Assembly: GCF_003205205.1 (NCBI RefSeq)
Contig: NZ_QJRL01000019.1
Span: 44,916-108,915 of the forward strand
From: Pseudomonas sp. LB-090624
GTDB lineage: Bacteria > Pseudomonadota > Gammaproteobacteria > Pseudomonadales > Pseudomonadaceae
Reading direction: 5' to 3'
DNA length: 64,000 nucleotides
A program made the position numbers and the translations under genes. The notes below the pieces were generated by a model. It saw only the letters and a list, made by a program, of their open reading frames with translations, made no database searches and was not told the DNA's origin. This document shows positions 9,001 to 28,400 of this stretch, in pieces. Every line of letters begins with the position of its first letter. Within the stretch, counting starts at the first letter, position 1.

Positions 9001-11788
9001 GGAGGTACTCGAACAATACGGCGCCCAGGCCCGCGGCGAGCCTCGCCCAGCGGCGCCGGCAGGGCGCTACCGCGATTACATCGGCTGGTTGCAGCGCCAG
9101 GATGCGCAGGCCAGCGAGCAGTTCTGGAAAGCCCGCCTGGCGGACCTGGAACAGCCCACACTGCTCAGCCGCAGCCTGGCGACCGGCGAGCCATTGGCCG
9201 AAGCCGACGTAGCCGGGCAGGGGCAGGTTGTATTGCTGCGTGATCGCCAGCAAACCCGCCAGCTCAGCGATTTCGCCCGGCAGCACAAGGTCACGCTCAA
9301 CACCTTGATGCAAGGGGCCTGGTTGTTGCTGTTGCAGCGTTATACCGGGCAGGCGGCGGTCGCATTCGGTGTCACCGTCGCGGGCCGTCCTGCCGAGCTG
9401 CGCGGCGTCGAAGCGCACATCGGGCTGTTCATCAACACCTTGCCGGTGGTTGCCAGCCCGCGCCCGGAACAACCCGTGGTGCAATGGCTGCAAGCGTTGC
9501 AAAGCCTCAACCTGCAATTGCGTGAACACGAACACACGCCGTTGTTCGAGATCCAGCGCTGGGCCGGTCACGGCGGCGAGGGGCTGTTCGACAGCATCAT
9601 GGTGTTCGAGAACTACCCGGTCTCGGAGATCCTCCAGCAAACGGCACCCGAGGGGCTGCGTTTCGATGCGGTGCACAACCATGAGCAGGCCAACTACCCA
9701 TTGACCCTGGCGGTCAACCAGGGCGAGACGCTGTCGGTGACCTTCGGCTACGACCGTGGCTGCTTCGCTGCCGTGCAGGTCGAACAACTGGCTGGGCACC
9801 TGCGACAGTTGCTCGAGCAGATTGTCGAGGCCACGGCGCACCAGGCGCTGGGCAGCCTGACGCTGCTCGATGCGCAACAGCAGCAGGCCACCTTCGCCCA
9901 GTGGAACCCGGCCCCCGCCGAGCACCCGGCCGATCAGGCCCTGCACAGCCGCATCGAGGCCCAGGTGCAGCGCACCCCCGATGCCATCGCCGTCACCTGC
10001 GAGGGCCAGGCCCTGAGTTATGCCCAGCTCAACCAGCGTGCCAACGCCCTGGCCCGGCGCCTGGTCGACGACGGGGTCGGGCCTGACGTGCTGGTCGGCC
10101 TGGCTGCCGAGCGCTCCCTGGACATGGTCGTTGGCATCTTCGCCATCCTCAAGGCTGGCGGTGCCTACGTGCCGCTGGACCCGGCCTACCCGGCCGACCG
10201 TTTGGCCTACATGATCGAAGACAGCGGCCTGCAGCGCGTGCTGGCCCAGCCCCAGGTGCTGGCCAGCCTGCCGGTGCCGGCAGGCGTGCGCGTGCTCAGT
10301 CTGGAAAGCAACGATGACAGCAGCCAGGCCGACCCGCTGGCCTGCTCGCCGGTCACCGTCAGCCCGGACAACCTCGCCTATGTGATCTACACCTCCGGTT
10401 CCACCGGCAAGCCCAAGGGCGTGCTGTTGCCGCAGCGCAACGTGCTGCGCCTGTTCACGGCCACCGACGCCGACTTCCGCTTCGGCAGCGACGACGTGTG
10501 GAGCCTGTTCCACTCCTATGCCTTCGACTTCTCGGTGTGGGAAATCTTCGGCGCCCTGCTCTACGGCGGGCGCCTGGTGATTGTGCCGCAGCACACCAGC
10601 CGCTCGCCCGAGGCCTTCTACCAGTTGCTGGCCGATGAACAGGTCACGGTGCTGAACCAGACCCCGTCGGCGTTCAAGCAACTGATGGCAGTGGCCACCA
10701 CGGCCGAGCCGCAGCGGCCATTGGCATTGCGCAGCGTGGTGTTCGGGGGCGAGGCGCTGGACGTCAACAGCCTGGCACCGTGGTTCGAGCGCTTCGGCGA
10801 CCGCCAGCCGCAGCTGGTGAACATGTACGGCATCACCGAAACCACCGTGCATGTCAGCTACCGGCCGCTGTCGCTGGCCGACCTGGGCAAGGCGGCCAGC
10901 AGCCCGATGGGCGTGCCGATCCCCGACCTGTCCTGGTATGTGCTCGACGGCGACCTGAACCCGGTAGCCAAAGGCTGCATCGGCGAGCTGTACGTCGGCC
11001 GCGCCGGCCTGGCGCGCGGCTACCTCAAGCGCAGCGACCTGAGCGCCACGCGCTTCGTGCCGGACCCGTTCGGTGCCCCTGGCGGGCGCCTGTACCGCAC
11101 CGGTGACCTGGCGCGCTACCACGCCGACGGGGTGATCGAATACGCCGGGCGCATCGACCACCAGGTGAAGATCCGCGGCTTCCGCATCGAGCTGGGTGAA
11201 ATCGAAGCCCGCCTGCAGGCCCAGCCGCAGGTGCGCGAGGCCCTGGTGCTGGCCCAGGAAGGCGCGACCGGCCAGCAGCTGGTGGCCTACCTGATCCCCG
11301 CTGCCGAGGTAGCGCTGGAGCAGCAGGCCGGGCTGCGCGCGCAGCTGCGCGAACAGTTGAAGGAAGCGCTGCCGGACTACATGGTCCCGGCGCACCTGCT
11401 GCTGCTCGACCAATGGCCACTGACAGCCAACGGCAAGCTCGACCGCAAGGCCCTGCCCAAGGCCGATGCCAGCCTGTTGCAGCACGGTTATCGCGCCCCA
11501 CGCAGCGAGCTTGAACAGCAGCTGGCAGCCATCTGGCAGGACGTGCTCAAGCTTGAGCAAGTGGGCCTGGACGACCACTTCTTCGAACTGGGCGGCCACT
11601 CATTGCTGGCCGTGAGCGTGGTTTCGCGGGTGCAACTGGAACTCGGCCTGAGCCTGACCCCGCAACTGATTTTCCAGCACCCAACCCTGGCGAGCTTCGC
11701 CGAACAGCTGGCCCAGGCATCTGCGCCGGCGGACACACAAACACTCAGCAAGCTGTCGGCTCTGCTGGACGAAATGGAGGACGTGTGA
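2..11788 (+). CDS. Pyoverdine-type NRPS 1 (5'-partial), modules for basic residue, Dab-like residue and Thr
   Basis: Partial multimodular synthetase; the frame is already open at base 2, inside a condensation (C) domain, so the true start lies upstream. Domain order by nucleotide position: C (2-700), A1 (790-2290), T (2330-2540, LGGDSI), E (2580-3880, HHLVVDG), C of D-acceptor type (3960-5290, HHILMDG), A2 (5340-6860), T (6890-7100, GGDSI), E (7140-8450, HHLLVDG), C (8540-9870), A3 (9910-11440), T (11490-11710, GGHSL). Pocket residues read against GrsA: A1 DGEGSGGVTK (acidic third position, so a basic substrate such as an ornithine derivative), A2 DIWELTADDK (resembles Dab-type pockets as I recall them), A3 DFWNVGMVHK (Thr). 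The two E domains imply D-configured basic and Dab-like residues, and both are followed by C domains of the PLSPMQQGMLFH type, as expected. The gene ends 1 nt into NRPS2. Modular function is certain, Thr strong, A1 and A2 substrates less so. Confidence 0.95.
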   Translation: MGSEQPILELPIDHPRSALKDHRLGRVAFALDSELAQRLRQLAREHELTLFQLFLGAFALLLQRYCEQPDVRIGIPVSNRSRQELENVLGFFVNTLVMRVEVDPAMSGAALLSQVKATALAGQAHQDLPFDRLVEALNPQRSLDRNPLFQVMYNHLSIAGQQVGSTSLAGLHAEEMTLQGGTAQFDLTLETLETDAAINVSFLYAAELFEAATLQRMAEHWCNLLRGLAADPAQAVGELPLLAPQEQAALLQGWQQAGLAAAPGAVHQLIAEQAQRQPQAVALLVGDQQLSYGQLEARANQLAHRLRALGVGPDVLVGIALERSLDMVVGLLGILKAGGAFLPLDPQYPAERLAYMMQDSGIDLLLSHSRVLPGLEVPAGMRTLLLDQRVEQPGADHAPTVALSPQNLAYVIYTSGSTGQPKGVAVAHGPLAMHCLATGQWYEMTPADRELHFLSFAFDGAHERWLTSLVMGGSLLLRDDELWSPERTYEEIRRHGVTMAGFPPAYLQQLAEHAAHAGNPPPVRLYSFGGDAMPRATYERVQQSLQPQVMINGYGPTETVVTPMVWRTRAGDHCDSAYAPIGQPVGERSACVLDAALGLLPAGVAGQLYLGGAGLARGYLGRPGLTAERFVPDPFGTEGARLYRTGDQVCLRADGQFDYLGRIDNQVKIRGFRVELGEIEACLLACAEVREAVVVAVDGPSGKQLAAYLVLADSIAAHGPAEQREQLKAALRQSLPDYMLPTHWLVLEQLPLLPNGKLDRKALPAPDFSALQQAYVAPRNALEQRLAALWQRVLKLPQVGVSDNFFELGGDSIISIQLVSRARQDGLLFSARDLFEHQTVAALASVAQVGACEVQADQGPLSGEQVLLPVHQLFFAQEIPARHHWNQSILLEPRQPLNAADLERALHALVEHHDALRLSFAPADDGWQARYRSPAQCAQAALLWQAAADDEGGLHTLLEQAQRSLDLENGPLLRALLATLADGSQRLLLVVHHLVVDGVSWRILLEDLQQAYAAVLAGNQPNLPAKSHSMQAWAKRLQGHAAHMQGQLGYWCEQLQGRAALPHRQVSDLAAANQQCHAHTVYSRLDRAWTERLLREAPAAYRTRVNDLLLAALVRVIAGWTGRDEVSVLLEGHGREALFDDLDLSRTLGWFTTVFPLKLAVPSERSHTLKQVKQHLHSIPDNGIGFGVLGQWGSAEARQQLGHVPLPEITFNYLGQFDGSFDQAEALFVPAKEDKGADHDAQAPLGNLLSLNGQVYGGELSLGWTFSRELFDSATLERLAADYTRELQALIEHCCTPGVCGVTPSDFPLARLSQAQLDQLPVPAAEIADLYPLAPMQQGMLFHALYEQQAGDYVNQMRVDVAGLDVERFRRAWEAVLQRHDILRTQFHWEHEQALQVVRKHVELPFVVHDWQGREGLEAALEQLALDQRQQGFDLSQAPLLRLALVRTGPARQHLLYTSHHILMDGWSNSQLLGEVLHQYALLGDGQPSALPPVTSRYSDYIGWLGRQDAAAGEAFWKDCLRDLQGPTRLAQAIAYEAQAEAGQGYAEHVQVIDAATTGQLVALARQHKVTLNTLLQGAWLLLLQRYTGQDSVTFGATVAGRPAALKGIEQQVGLFINTLPVTASPAPQLPFAQFLQQLQAQNVAMREFEHTPLFDIQRWSGQGGEALFDNILVFENYPVSEALQQGAPAGLSFGEVYSREQTHYPLTLSISQGQTLQLHYSHALEHLQRPALAALADNFQHVLQQCLSLPLDSCLGAFCLVAPATREGLLQHVNQTAADYPLQHSYAELFEAQVARTPQAVVARCGDRQYSYSELNRRANRVAHGLIALGVGPDQPVALLAQRSLELLGMMVGTFKAAAGYLPLDPGLPQQRLSHIVALSRTPVLLCTEACQAQAEALLDALDEARRPQLLVLETLDRPGSAEHDPQRYSGPQHLAYVIYTSGSTGQPKGVMVEQAGMLNNQLSKVPYLGLGPDDVIAQTASQSFDISVWQFLAAPLFGGCVQIVPNELAHDPEALLQQVREQRISVLESVPSLIQGMFQAPAIAVPSLRWMLPTGEALAPELARQWLQRYPDVGLVNAYGPAECSDDVAFFRVDLASTQGVYLPIGSPTDNNRLYVLDAALELAPLGVTGELCVAGTSVGRGYVGDPLRTAQAFIPHPCGAPGERLYRTGDLARRRADGVLEYVGRVDHQVKIRGFRIELGEIEAALLDSDQVREAVVMAQPGANGPQLVAYCVADDAVAADALKQQLKASLKARLPDYMVPVHWVLMARLPLTPNGKVDRKALPLPDMSQARQAYVAPCSELEQQLAAIWQDVLKLEQVGLDDNFFELGGDSIVSIQVVGRARQAGIAFSPKDVFEQQTVQGLARVARRGAAQQQIDQGPVSGELHLLPAQAEFFALAIPERHHWNQSVLLDALQPLDADRLEHALHQLVVHHDGLRLKFDESEQGWRASFGEAHVRHALLWQRDCADAQALEALCDQAQASLCLGSGDLVRAVLVTQPGECQRLLLVIHHLLVDGVSWRILLEDLQRAYRQCVAGQAVVLPAKTSSLRDWAGQLQAYAGSAGLGSELAYWQAQLQHDHAELPCDHPGAGQQRRRARTVSTQLDREVTRQLLQEAPATYRTQVNDLLLTALARVVGRWSGQAATLIQLEGHGREELSADLDLSRTVGWFTSLYPVCLRVEGELGASIKQVKEQLRAIPNKGLGYGVLRYLGSDEQRQALQSLATPRITFNYLGQFDASFDGAGDALLQPSRLGVGAEQSADAPLENWLSLNGQVYGGELRMGWTFSLDLFDEQTVQHLADDYGRELRSLVEHCLQANEAGEQGMTPSDFPLAGLSQAQLDALPVPAAQVEDIYALSPMQQGMLFHSLYEQGSGDYINQMRADVQGLDAERLRAAWQAVYDRHEVLRASVLWQGQQQPLQVIHKHLAVALVYQDWRERRELSTALDQLANAERLRGFDLGKAPLQRIQVIRIGDDRYHLIDTNHHILMDGWSYSQLLGEVLEQYGAQARGEPRPAAPAGRYRDYIGWLQRQDAQASEQFWKARLADLEQPTLLSRSLATGEPLAEADVAGQGQVVLLRDRQQTRQLSDFARQHKVTLNTLMQGAWLLLLQRYTGQAAVAFGVTVAGRPAELRGVEAHIGLFINTLPVVASPRPEQPVVQWLQALQSLNLQLREHEHTPLFEIQRWAGHGGEGLFDSIMVFENYPVSEILQQTAPEGLRFDAVHNHEQANYPLTLAVNQGETLSVTFGYDRGCFAAVQVEQLAGHLRQLLEQIVEATAHQALGSLTLLDAQQQQATFAQWNPAPAEHPADQALHSRIEAQVQRTPDAIAVTCEGQALSYAQLNQRANALARRLVDDGVGPDVLVGLAAERSLDMVVGIFAILKAGGAYVPLDPAYPADRLAYMIEDSGLQRVLAQPQVLASLPVPAGVRVLSLESNDDSSQADPLACSPVTVSPDNLAYVIYTSGSTGKPKGVLLPQRNVLRLFTATDADFRFGSDDVWSLFHSYAFDFSVWEIFGALLYGGRLVIVPQHTSRSPEAFYQLLADEQVTVLNQTPSAFKQLMAVATTAEPQRPLALRSVVFGGEALDVNSLAPWFERFGDRQPQLVNMYGITETTVHVSYRPLSLADLGKAASSPMGVPIPDLSWYVLDGDLNPVAKGCIGELYVGRAGLARGYLKRSDLSATRFVPDPFGAPGGRLYRTGDLARYHADGVIEYAGRIDHQVKIRGFRIELGEIEARLQAQPQVREALVLAQEGATGQQLVAYLIPAAEVALEQQAGLRAQLREQLKEALPDYMVPAHLLLLDQWPLTANGKLDRKALPKADASLLQHGYRAPRSELEQQLAAIWQDVLKLEQVGLDDHFFELGGHSLLAVSVVSRVQLELGLSLTPQLIFQHPTLASFAEQLAQASAPADTQTLSKLSALLDEMEDV
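9881..11481 (+). repeat. Inverted-repeat copy 1: Thr adenylation domain, 1.6 kb
   Basis: This block encodes the third adenylation domain of NRPS1. It is nearly identical, with a few silent changes such as gatcag/gaccag, to the reverse complement of 33573-35173. Identity begins abruptly near the motif QQATFAQWNP and ends near KADASLLQ, just before the carrier domain. That boundary is typical of A-domain replacement by recombination or gene conversion. Confidence 0.9.
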
Positions 11789-14700
11789 TGGACACCGCAG
11801 TCGCCACGAAAATTGCCCAGCGCTTCATCAATCTGCCGCTGGAAAAGCGTCGCCAATACTTGCAGAAAATGCTTGAAGAGGGCGTGTCCCCGGCCAACCT
11901 GCCCATTCCGCTGGTGCGCGACGACACCACCGTGGTGCCGTTGTCGTTTGCCCAGGAGCGCCAATGGTTCCTGTGGCAGATGGAGCCTCAGGGCACTGCC
12001 TACAACATCGGGGTCAGCCTGCGCCTGCATGGCCCGCTGAACCTGCAGGCCTTGCAAGGCAGTTTCGATGCGCTGCTGGCGCGGCACGAGAGCTTGCGCA
12101 CCACGTTCACCCATGACAGCCGCGACGGTGGCCCGCGCCAGCGAATCGCCCCACAGCTGACGGTAGCGATCGAATGCAGTGAGCGCGGTGTGGGCGATGA
12201 GCAGGCGCAGGTTCAAGCCTTCGTCGAAGCCCACCGGGAGCAGCCGTTCGACCTGCAACACGGCCCCGTGTTGCGCGTGGCGTTGCTGCGCCTGGCGGCC
12301 GAGGACCATGTGCTTAGCCTGGTGGTGCACCACATCGCCGCTGACGGCTGGTCGCTGAAGGTCATGGTCGATGAACTGCTGCAGGGTTACAGTGCCTGCT
12401 GCCAAGGGCATGCCGTGGCTGTTCGGCCCCTGCCCATCCAGTACGCCGACTATGCCATCTGGCAACGGCGCTGGATGGAGGCCGGTGAGCGCGAGCGGCA
12501 GCTGGCCTATTGGCAAGCGCAGTTGGGTGGCCAGCAGCCGGTGCTGGAACTGCCCACCGATCGGCCCCGCCCGGGGCTGATGAGCTACCGCGGCGCACGG
12601 CACGACTTCAGCTTGCCGGCCGAACTGTGCCAACGCCTGCAAGACCTGGCCCGCCACGAAGGGGTGACCTTGTTCGTGCTGTTACTGGCCGCGTTCCAGG
12701 CCTTGCTGCAGCGCTACAGCGGGCAGCAGGACATTCGCGTGGGTGTGCCCATCGCTAACCGCAACCGGGTAGAAACCGAAGGGTTGATCGGGTTTTTCGT
12801 CAACACCCAGGTGCTGCGCGCGCAAATCGAGCCGCAGCAGACCTTCCGCGCGCTGTTGCAGCAAGCCCGCCAGGCCGCCAGCGACGCCCAGGCCCATCAA
12901 GAGCTGCCGTTCGAACAACTGGTCGAAGCCTTGCAGCCGGGGCGCAGCCTGAGTCACAGCCCGTTGTTCCAGGTCATGTTCAACCACCAGCGCCAGGGCA
13001 ATGGCCAGCAAGCCGCCAGCGACACAGCGCTGCGTATCGAGGCTTTGCCTGGCGAAACGCGCACCGCGCCGTTTGACCTCACCCTGGAAACCTTCGAAGC
13101 GCCAGGGCAGATCGGCGCCTCGTTCAACTACGCCACCGATCTGTTCGATGCCACGACCGTGGCGCGCATGGCCGGGCACTGGCTGCAATTGCTGGACGGC
13201 ATCGTGGCCGACGCGGGCCAGCGAGTCGCTGCGTTGCCACTGCTCAGCGACAGCGAGCTGGACGTGATCGGCCAGGCCTGGAATGACACGGCGGTGCCGG
13301 TTGCCGACGCCTGTATCCAGCACATGATCGAGCAGCGTGCCCATGCCACACCGCATGCACCGGCCGTGCAGTTCGAAGACCAGACGCTGAGCTACCAGCA
13401 ACTCAACGAACACGCCAACCGCCTGGCCTGGCGCCTGATCGAAGGCGGCGTGGGGCCGGACGTCAAAGTCGGGGTGGCCCTCGAACGCTCGCCACAGATG
13501 CTCGTCGCCTTGCTGGCCGTGCTCAAGGCCGGGGGTGCCTATGTACCGCTGGACCCTCACTACCCGGACGAGCGGCTCGCCTACATGATGGAGGACAGCG
13601 GCATCAGGCTGCTGCTGACCCAGCCGTCGCTCCAGGCACGCCTGCCGATACCGGCCACGGTCCAGTGCCTGTTGCTGGCGCCCGAACACCCGCTGGGCAG
13701 TGGTTGCAACGCGGCAGCCTACGGTGTGCACAACCCGCAGCCCCACCTGTCGGCCGAGCACCTCGCCTACATGATCTACACCTCGGGCTCCACCGGCAGG
13801 CCAAAAGGGGTGATGGTGCCCCACGGTGCGCTGGTCAACTTCATCGCCAGCATGGCCAAGGCGCCGGGGCTGGCTACCGGAGACCGCCTGTTGTCGTTGA
13901 CCACGTTCTCGTTCGATATCTTCGGGCTGGAGATGTACCTGCCGCTGGTGCAGGGCGCCTGCGTGGTCCTGGCCGGTCCGGATACTGCACAGGACCCGCA
14001 GCGGGTGCTGGAGCTGGTAGCGCGGCAGGCGGTGACCGTGCTTCAGGCTACCCCTTCGACCTGGCGCATGCTGCTAGACAGCGGTCGCGGCGAGGTGCTG
14101 GCCGGCTGCACGAAGCTGTGTGGCGGCGAAGCGCTGAGCGATGACCTGGCCCAGCGGCTGCTGGCCCTGGGCGGGCCGTTGTGGAACCTGTACGGGCCGA
14201 CCGAAACCACCATCTGGTCGGCGCTGCACCGCTTGCAGCCCGCCAGGCCGCAGGCATTGCTAGGCAGGCCAGTGGACAATACCCGGCTCTACCTGCTGGG
14301 TGAGGACCTGGCGCCAGTGCCTGTTGGCGTTGCCGGCGAGCTGCTGATTGGCGGGGCGGGGCTGGCGCGCGGGTATTACCAGCGGCCAGGGCTGACCGCC
14401 GAGCGTTTCGTCCCCGACCCGTTCGCCGGGAACGGTGAACGGCTGTACCGCACCGGCGACCTGGCGCGTTACCGGGCCGAGGGTGTGGTGGAATACCTCG
14501 GGCGAATCGACCAGCAAGTGAAGATGCGTGGCTACCGTATCGAACTCGGTGAAATCGAGGCACAACTGGCGCGTCATCCCGCCATTCGCGAAGCGGCGGT
14601 AGTCGCCCGGCCGGGGCCTGGTGGCCAGCAGCTGGTGGCTTACCTGGTGCCGCAGGACGTGGCCGTGGTCGACGATGCGCAAACGCGGGAGGCACTGGGC

Positions 14701-15177
14701 GAGGCGCTGAAGCGGCAACTGCGCAGCGCATTGCCGGAGTACATGGTGCCGACCTGGACGACGTTCGTCGCAACCTTCCCCCACACCCCCAATGGCAAGC
14801 TTGACCGCAACCGCCTGCCAGCCCCTGACCTGAGTGTCGCCCGGGTGGCCTACCTGGCACCGCAGAGCGAGCTGCAGCAGCAAGTGGCGCAGATCTGGCA
14901 GGAGGTGCTGCACGTCGATCAGGTCGGCCTTGCCGACAACTTCTTCGACCTCGGCGGGCATTCGCTGCTGGCCACCCAGGTCACCGTGCGGCTGCGTGAG
15001 CAGTTGAAGCTGGAAACAGCGGTCAAGGCGCTGTTCACCACCAATGACCTGCAAGCCTACTGCGCCGAGATCGCTGGCGCTCAGCCGCAAACCCAGGCGG
15101 TCAACGATGCCTTGGCTAAATCCTTGGAGGCCCTCAAACGTCTATCAGCCGAAGATCTGGAAAATCTGATCTCTTGA
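11788..15177 (+). CDS. Pyoverdine-type NRPS 2, single module C-A-T for Gly
   Basis: One-module synthetase of 1129 aa: C (about residues 45-480, HHIAADG near 181), A (about 500-1010), T (GGHSL near 1056), no epimerase or release domain. The C domain is of the SFAQERQWFLWQ (L-donor) type, consistent with the preceding Thr module lacking epimerisation. The pocket reads DILQLGLIWK, a glycine signature. The ATG at 11788 is chosen because it overlaps the TGA of NRPS1 and sits 7 nt after GGAGG; a GTG one codon upstream is possible. The gene is followed 12 nt later by NRPS3 in the same operon. The C-terminus (residues 1100-1129) is short and charged and could dock to NRPS3, which is inference. Confidence 0.95.
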   Translation: MDTAVATKIAQRFINLPLEKRRQYLQKMLEEGVSPANLPIPLVRDDTTVVPLSFAQERQWFLWQMEPQGTAYNIGVSLRLHGPLNLQALQGSFDALLARHESLRTTFTHDSRDGGPRQRIAPQLTVAIECSERGVGDEQAQVQAFVEAHREQPFDLQHGPVLRVALLRLAAEDHVLSLVVHHIAADGWSLKVMVDELLQGYSACCQGHAVAVRPLPIQYADYAIWQRRWMEAGERERQLAYWQAQLGGQQPVLELPTDRPRPGLMSYRGARHDFSLPAELCQRLQDLARHEGVTLFVLLLAAFQALLQRYSGQQDIRVGVPIANRNRVETEGLIGFFVNTQVLRAQIEPQQTFRALLQQARQAASDAQAHQELPFEQLVEALQPGRSLSHSPLFQVMFNHQRQGNGQQAASDTALRIEALPGETRTAPFDLTLETFEAPGQIGASFNYATDLFDATTVARMAGHWLQLLDGIVADAGQRVAALPLLSDSELDVIGQAWNDTAVPVADACIQHMIEQRAHATPHAPAVQFEDQTLSYQQLNEHANRLAWRLIEGGVGPDVKVGVALERSPQMLVALLAVLKAGGAYVPLDPHYPDERLAYMMEDSGIRLLLTQPSLQARLPIPATVQCLLLAPEHPLGSGCNAAAYGVHNPQPHLSAEHLAYMIYTSGSTGRPKGVMVPHGALVNFIASMAKAPGLATGDRLLSLTTFSFDIFGLEMYLPLVQGACVVLAGPDTAQDPQRVLELVARQAVTVLQATPSTWRMLLDSGRGEVLAGCTKLCGGEALSDDLAQRLLALGGPLWNLYGPTETTIWSALHRLQPARPQALLGRPVDNTRLYLLGEDLAPVPVGVAGELLIGGAGLARGYYQRPGLTAERFVPDPFAGNGERLYRTGDLARYRAEGVVEYLGRIDQQVKMRGYRIELGEIEAQLARHPAIREAAVVARPGPGGQQLVAYLVPQDVAVVDDAQTREALGEALKRQLRSALPEYMVPTWTTFVATFPHTPNGKLDRNRLPAPDLSVARVAYLAPQSELQQQVAQIWQEVLHVDQVGLADNFFDLGGHSLLATQVTVRLREQLKLETAVKALFTTNDLQAYCAEIAGAQPQTQAVNDALAKSLEALKRLSAEDLENLIS

Positions 15178-15189
15178 CAGGGGAAGGGC

Positions 15190-25484
<10,295 letters not shown>

Positions 25485-25488
<4 letters not shown>

Positions 25489-28400
25489 ACAGTTACGTAG
25501 ACCAGGCCGAGGATATCGGTTTTGCCCTGACCGTCGACCAGCAACACTGGCTCGACGCCTTGCCCGCCCGCCCGGGCTGGTCACAGGCCGCGACGTTGCT
25601 GAAGGTCTGCATTCAGGGCAGGCCGGACCCGGCGCGTCTGAGCCAGGCGCTTGTGCGCCTGGTCGAGCGCCACCCGATATTGGCCGGGCGCCTGGGCACT
25701 GCTTCGGGATACCGTGGCCTGCGCCAGTTCATCGGTGCTCGCCAGCCAGCCCTTCAGTTGGCGGTGCAGGCCGATGCGCAGGGGGCGGCACTGCTTGAGC
25801 CTTGGCTGCAGCAGCGCTTCGACATCGACCAGCTGCCAGCTGCACAGGCCTTGCTGGTACCTGCCGCCGATGCCGGGCACTGGCAGTTGTGGCTGGGCGT
25901 GGCGGGCTTCGCTGGCGATGGGGCTGGCATGGCCATGCTGTACCGGGACCTGTTGGCCCTGTATGACAACACGCCAAGCGGGCTGGATGAAGACCTGCCC
26001 GAAGCCTTCGGCCAGTACCTGGAGTGGCGTGCCGAGGTAGCCCAGGATGAGGATGCAGCGGCAGCCCGCGGCTACTGGCAAGGGCACCTGATGCCAACGG
26101 CGCAGGGCATGAGCGCGCCGTGGCCAGCCTACCGTCAGGACCAGCCAGCGACACACCAGGCGCATCACCAGGTCAGCCTGCCGCTGGGCTTGCAGGGGCA
26201 GTTGCAGCAGTTGGCCGCAGCCCGTCAGGTCAGCCTGGATACCCTGCTGCAGGCGGCGTGGTGGGGCTTGCTCGGCCGGCTTGGCGATAGCAACCGGTTG
26301 TTGGGCGCCTGGCAGCACGATGCGCGACAGGATTATGACTACTTCGCAGCCAGTGCGGGGTCGTTCAGCAAGTGCTTGCCGGTGTACCTGCAGTGGGCTG
26401 AACGAGCCACTTTCGGCGAGCATCTGGCAACGCTGGGGGCACTGCTGGAGCAGCATGGGACGTGGCAGGAGTACTGGGTCCCGGAATGGGTACCCACAGC
26501 CGTGCCGACCGTGGCGTTTTCCACTACTCCGGCGCTGGCGCCGCAGGTTGCTGGCGGGCTGTGCTGGCAGGGCGAACTACTGGCGCCACGCCTGCCGGCG
26601 GGCATCGAGCTGCAGCTGCGCATCTGCCCTGCGGCGGGTGCTGACCAACCGATTACCGTGAGCCTGGATTACCTGGCCGGGCGCTACAGTGCCCGCGGCA
26701 TGCAAGGCCTGCTGGAACAGTACATCGAATTGCTGCGCAGCATCGCCCAGGCACCGGACCGCCCGCTGCGGCAGTTGAACCTGCTGGGTGAAGCCGAGCG
26801 CCAGCGCCTGTTGTCGATCAACCCTGCGCCACAACCACTGGGTGCGGCGTCGCTGGCGGCACGGATCAGCCAGTGGGCAATCGACAGCCCCGACGCGCTG
26901 GCGCTGGTCGCGGGGGACTCGGGCCTGAGTTATGCCCAGCTGGAGCAGGCGGTGCAGCGCCTGGCGCTGGCGCTGCAGCAGGCCGGCGTGCAACCCGGGG
27001 CGGTGCTGGCACTGGCGTTGCCGCGCTCGCTGGACTGGGTCGTGGCGATGTTGGCCAGTTGGCGCGTCGGCGCGGCCTACCTGGCGCTTGAGCCGCACTG
27101 GCCCGTTGCCCGGCAGGTGCGCCTGATGACACAGGCCGGGGCGACGCAGGTGCTGGTCGAACCGGCAGCGGTGGCCAGCCTGCGTGAGCAGGGCATAGCG
27201 GCGCTGAGCCTTGACAGCCTGTACCTGCTGGCGGTTGACACTGCACCGCTGCAACCGCATGCAGCCAGCGCCAGCGATGCCGCCTATGTCCTGTTCACCT
27301 CGGGCTCGACAGGCACCCCAAAAGGGGTGGTGATCGAGCACCGGCAACTGCTGAACTACACCGCAGGCGTGTGCCACACGCTGGCGCTGGAACACTGCCG
27401 TCACTTCGCCTTCGGCTCGACCGTGTCGGCCGACCTTGGCCATACCACGCTGTTCGCTGCCTTGCATGTGGGCGCGACACTGCACGTAGCTGCCGACGAG
27501 GTGATGAAGGATGCCGAACTGTTCGCTGCGTACATCGAGCAGCAGGCCATCGACTGCCTGAAGATCGTGCCGTCGCACCTGAGCGCTTTGCTGGAGTCGA
27601 AGGCACCGGTATTGCCGGCAACGGTCATCCTGGGTGGCGAAGCCCCAAATGCGACGTTGCTGCAGCGCCTGTTGCAGATTCGCCCGGACTGCCGACTGTT
27701 CAACCATTATGGCCCGACCGAAACCACGGTCGGGGTCATGGTGCACCCGGTGCGGGCGGTGCCCACAGGTACCCTCGGGTTGTCGCAGGTATTGCCTAAC
27801 AACCAGGTCTATGTGCTGGATCAACACGTGCAGTTGGCGGTCACCGGCGTGCTGGGCGAACTGTACATTGGTGGGCAGCAGGTGTGCCGCGGTTACCTGC
27901 AAGAGGTGCAGGGTGACCAGCCGGCTTTCGTCGAGAGCCCGTTCGTGGCAGGCGAGCGGCTTTACCGCACCGGCGACCTGGCGCGCTATCGTCCGGACGG
28001 TGCCATCGAGCTGCAGGGGCGGCGCGACCATCAGGTGAAGATACGCGGCTTTCGCATCGAACTGGCCGAGATCGAGGCGCAGCTGTCGGGCGCCCCTGAG
28101 GTGGTCGAGGCAGCGGTGGTGTGCGACGGCGAAACGCTGAGCGCCTACGTCGGCCTGCGCGACGCGGCCACGCCGGCTGCCCTTGACGCGATCCGCGAGC
28201 ACCTTGCCCGGCAACTGCCGGCGGTGATGTTGCCGCGTACCCTGCAGGCGCTGCCGCGTCTGCCGCGCCTGGGTAACGGCAAGCTCGATCGGCAAGCGTT
28301 GCGGCAAGTGGGCAGTGAACCTGCGGCGGGCTTGCAGGCCCCGCGTGATGCACTGGAAACCGTGATTGCACAGCGTATGGCGCAATTGCTGGGGCTGGAG

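Noticed and set aside
2999..11599. Very long open reading frame on the minus strand, antisense to NRPS1 (about 2866 codons)
   Set aside because: It is the codon-bias shadow of a GC-rich gene. Its translation is low-complexity (rich in Q, H, A, G, V, L), shows no domains, and similar shadows lie opposite the other NRPS genes (19903-23010, 33095-35479).
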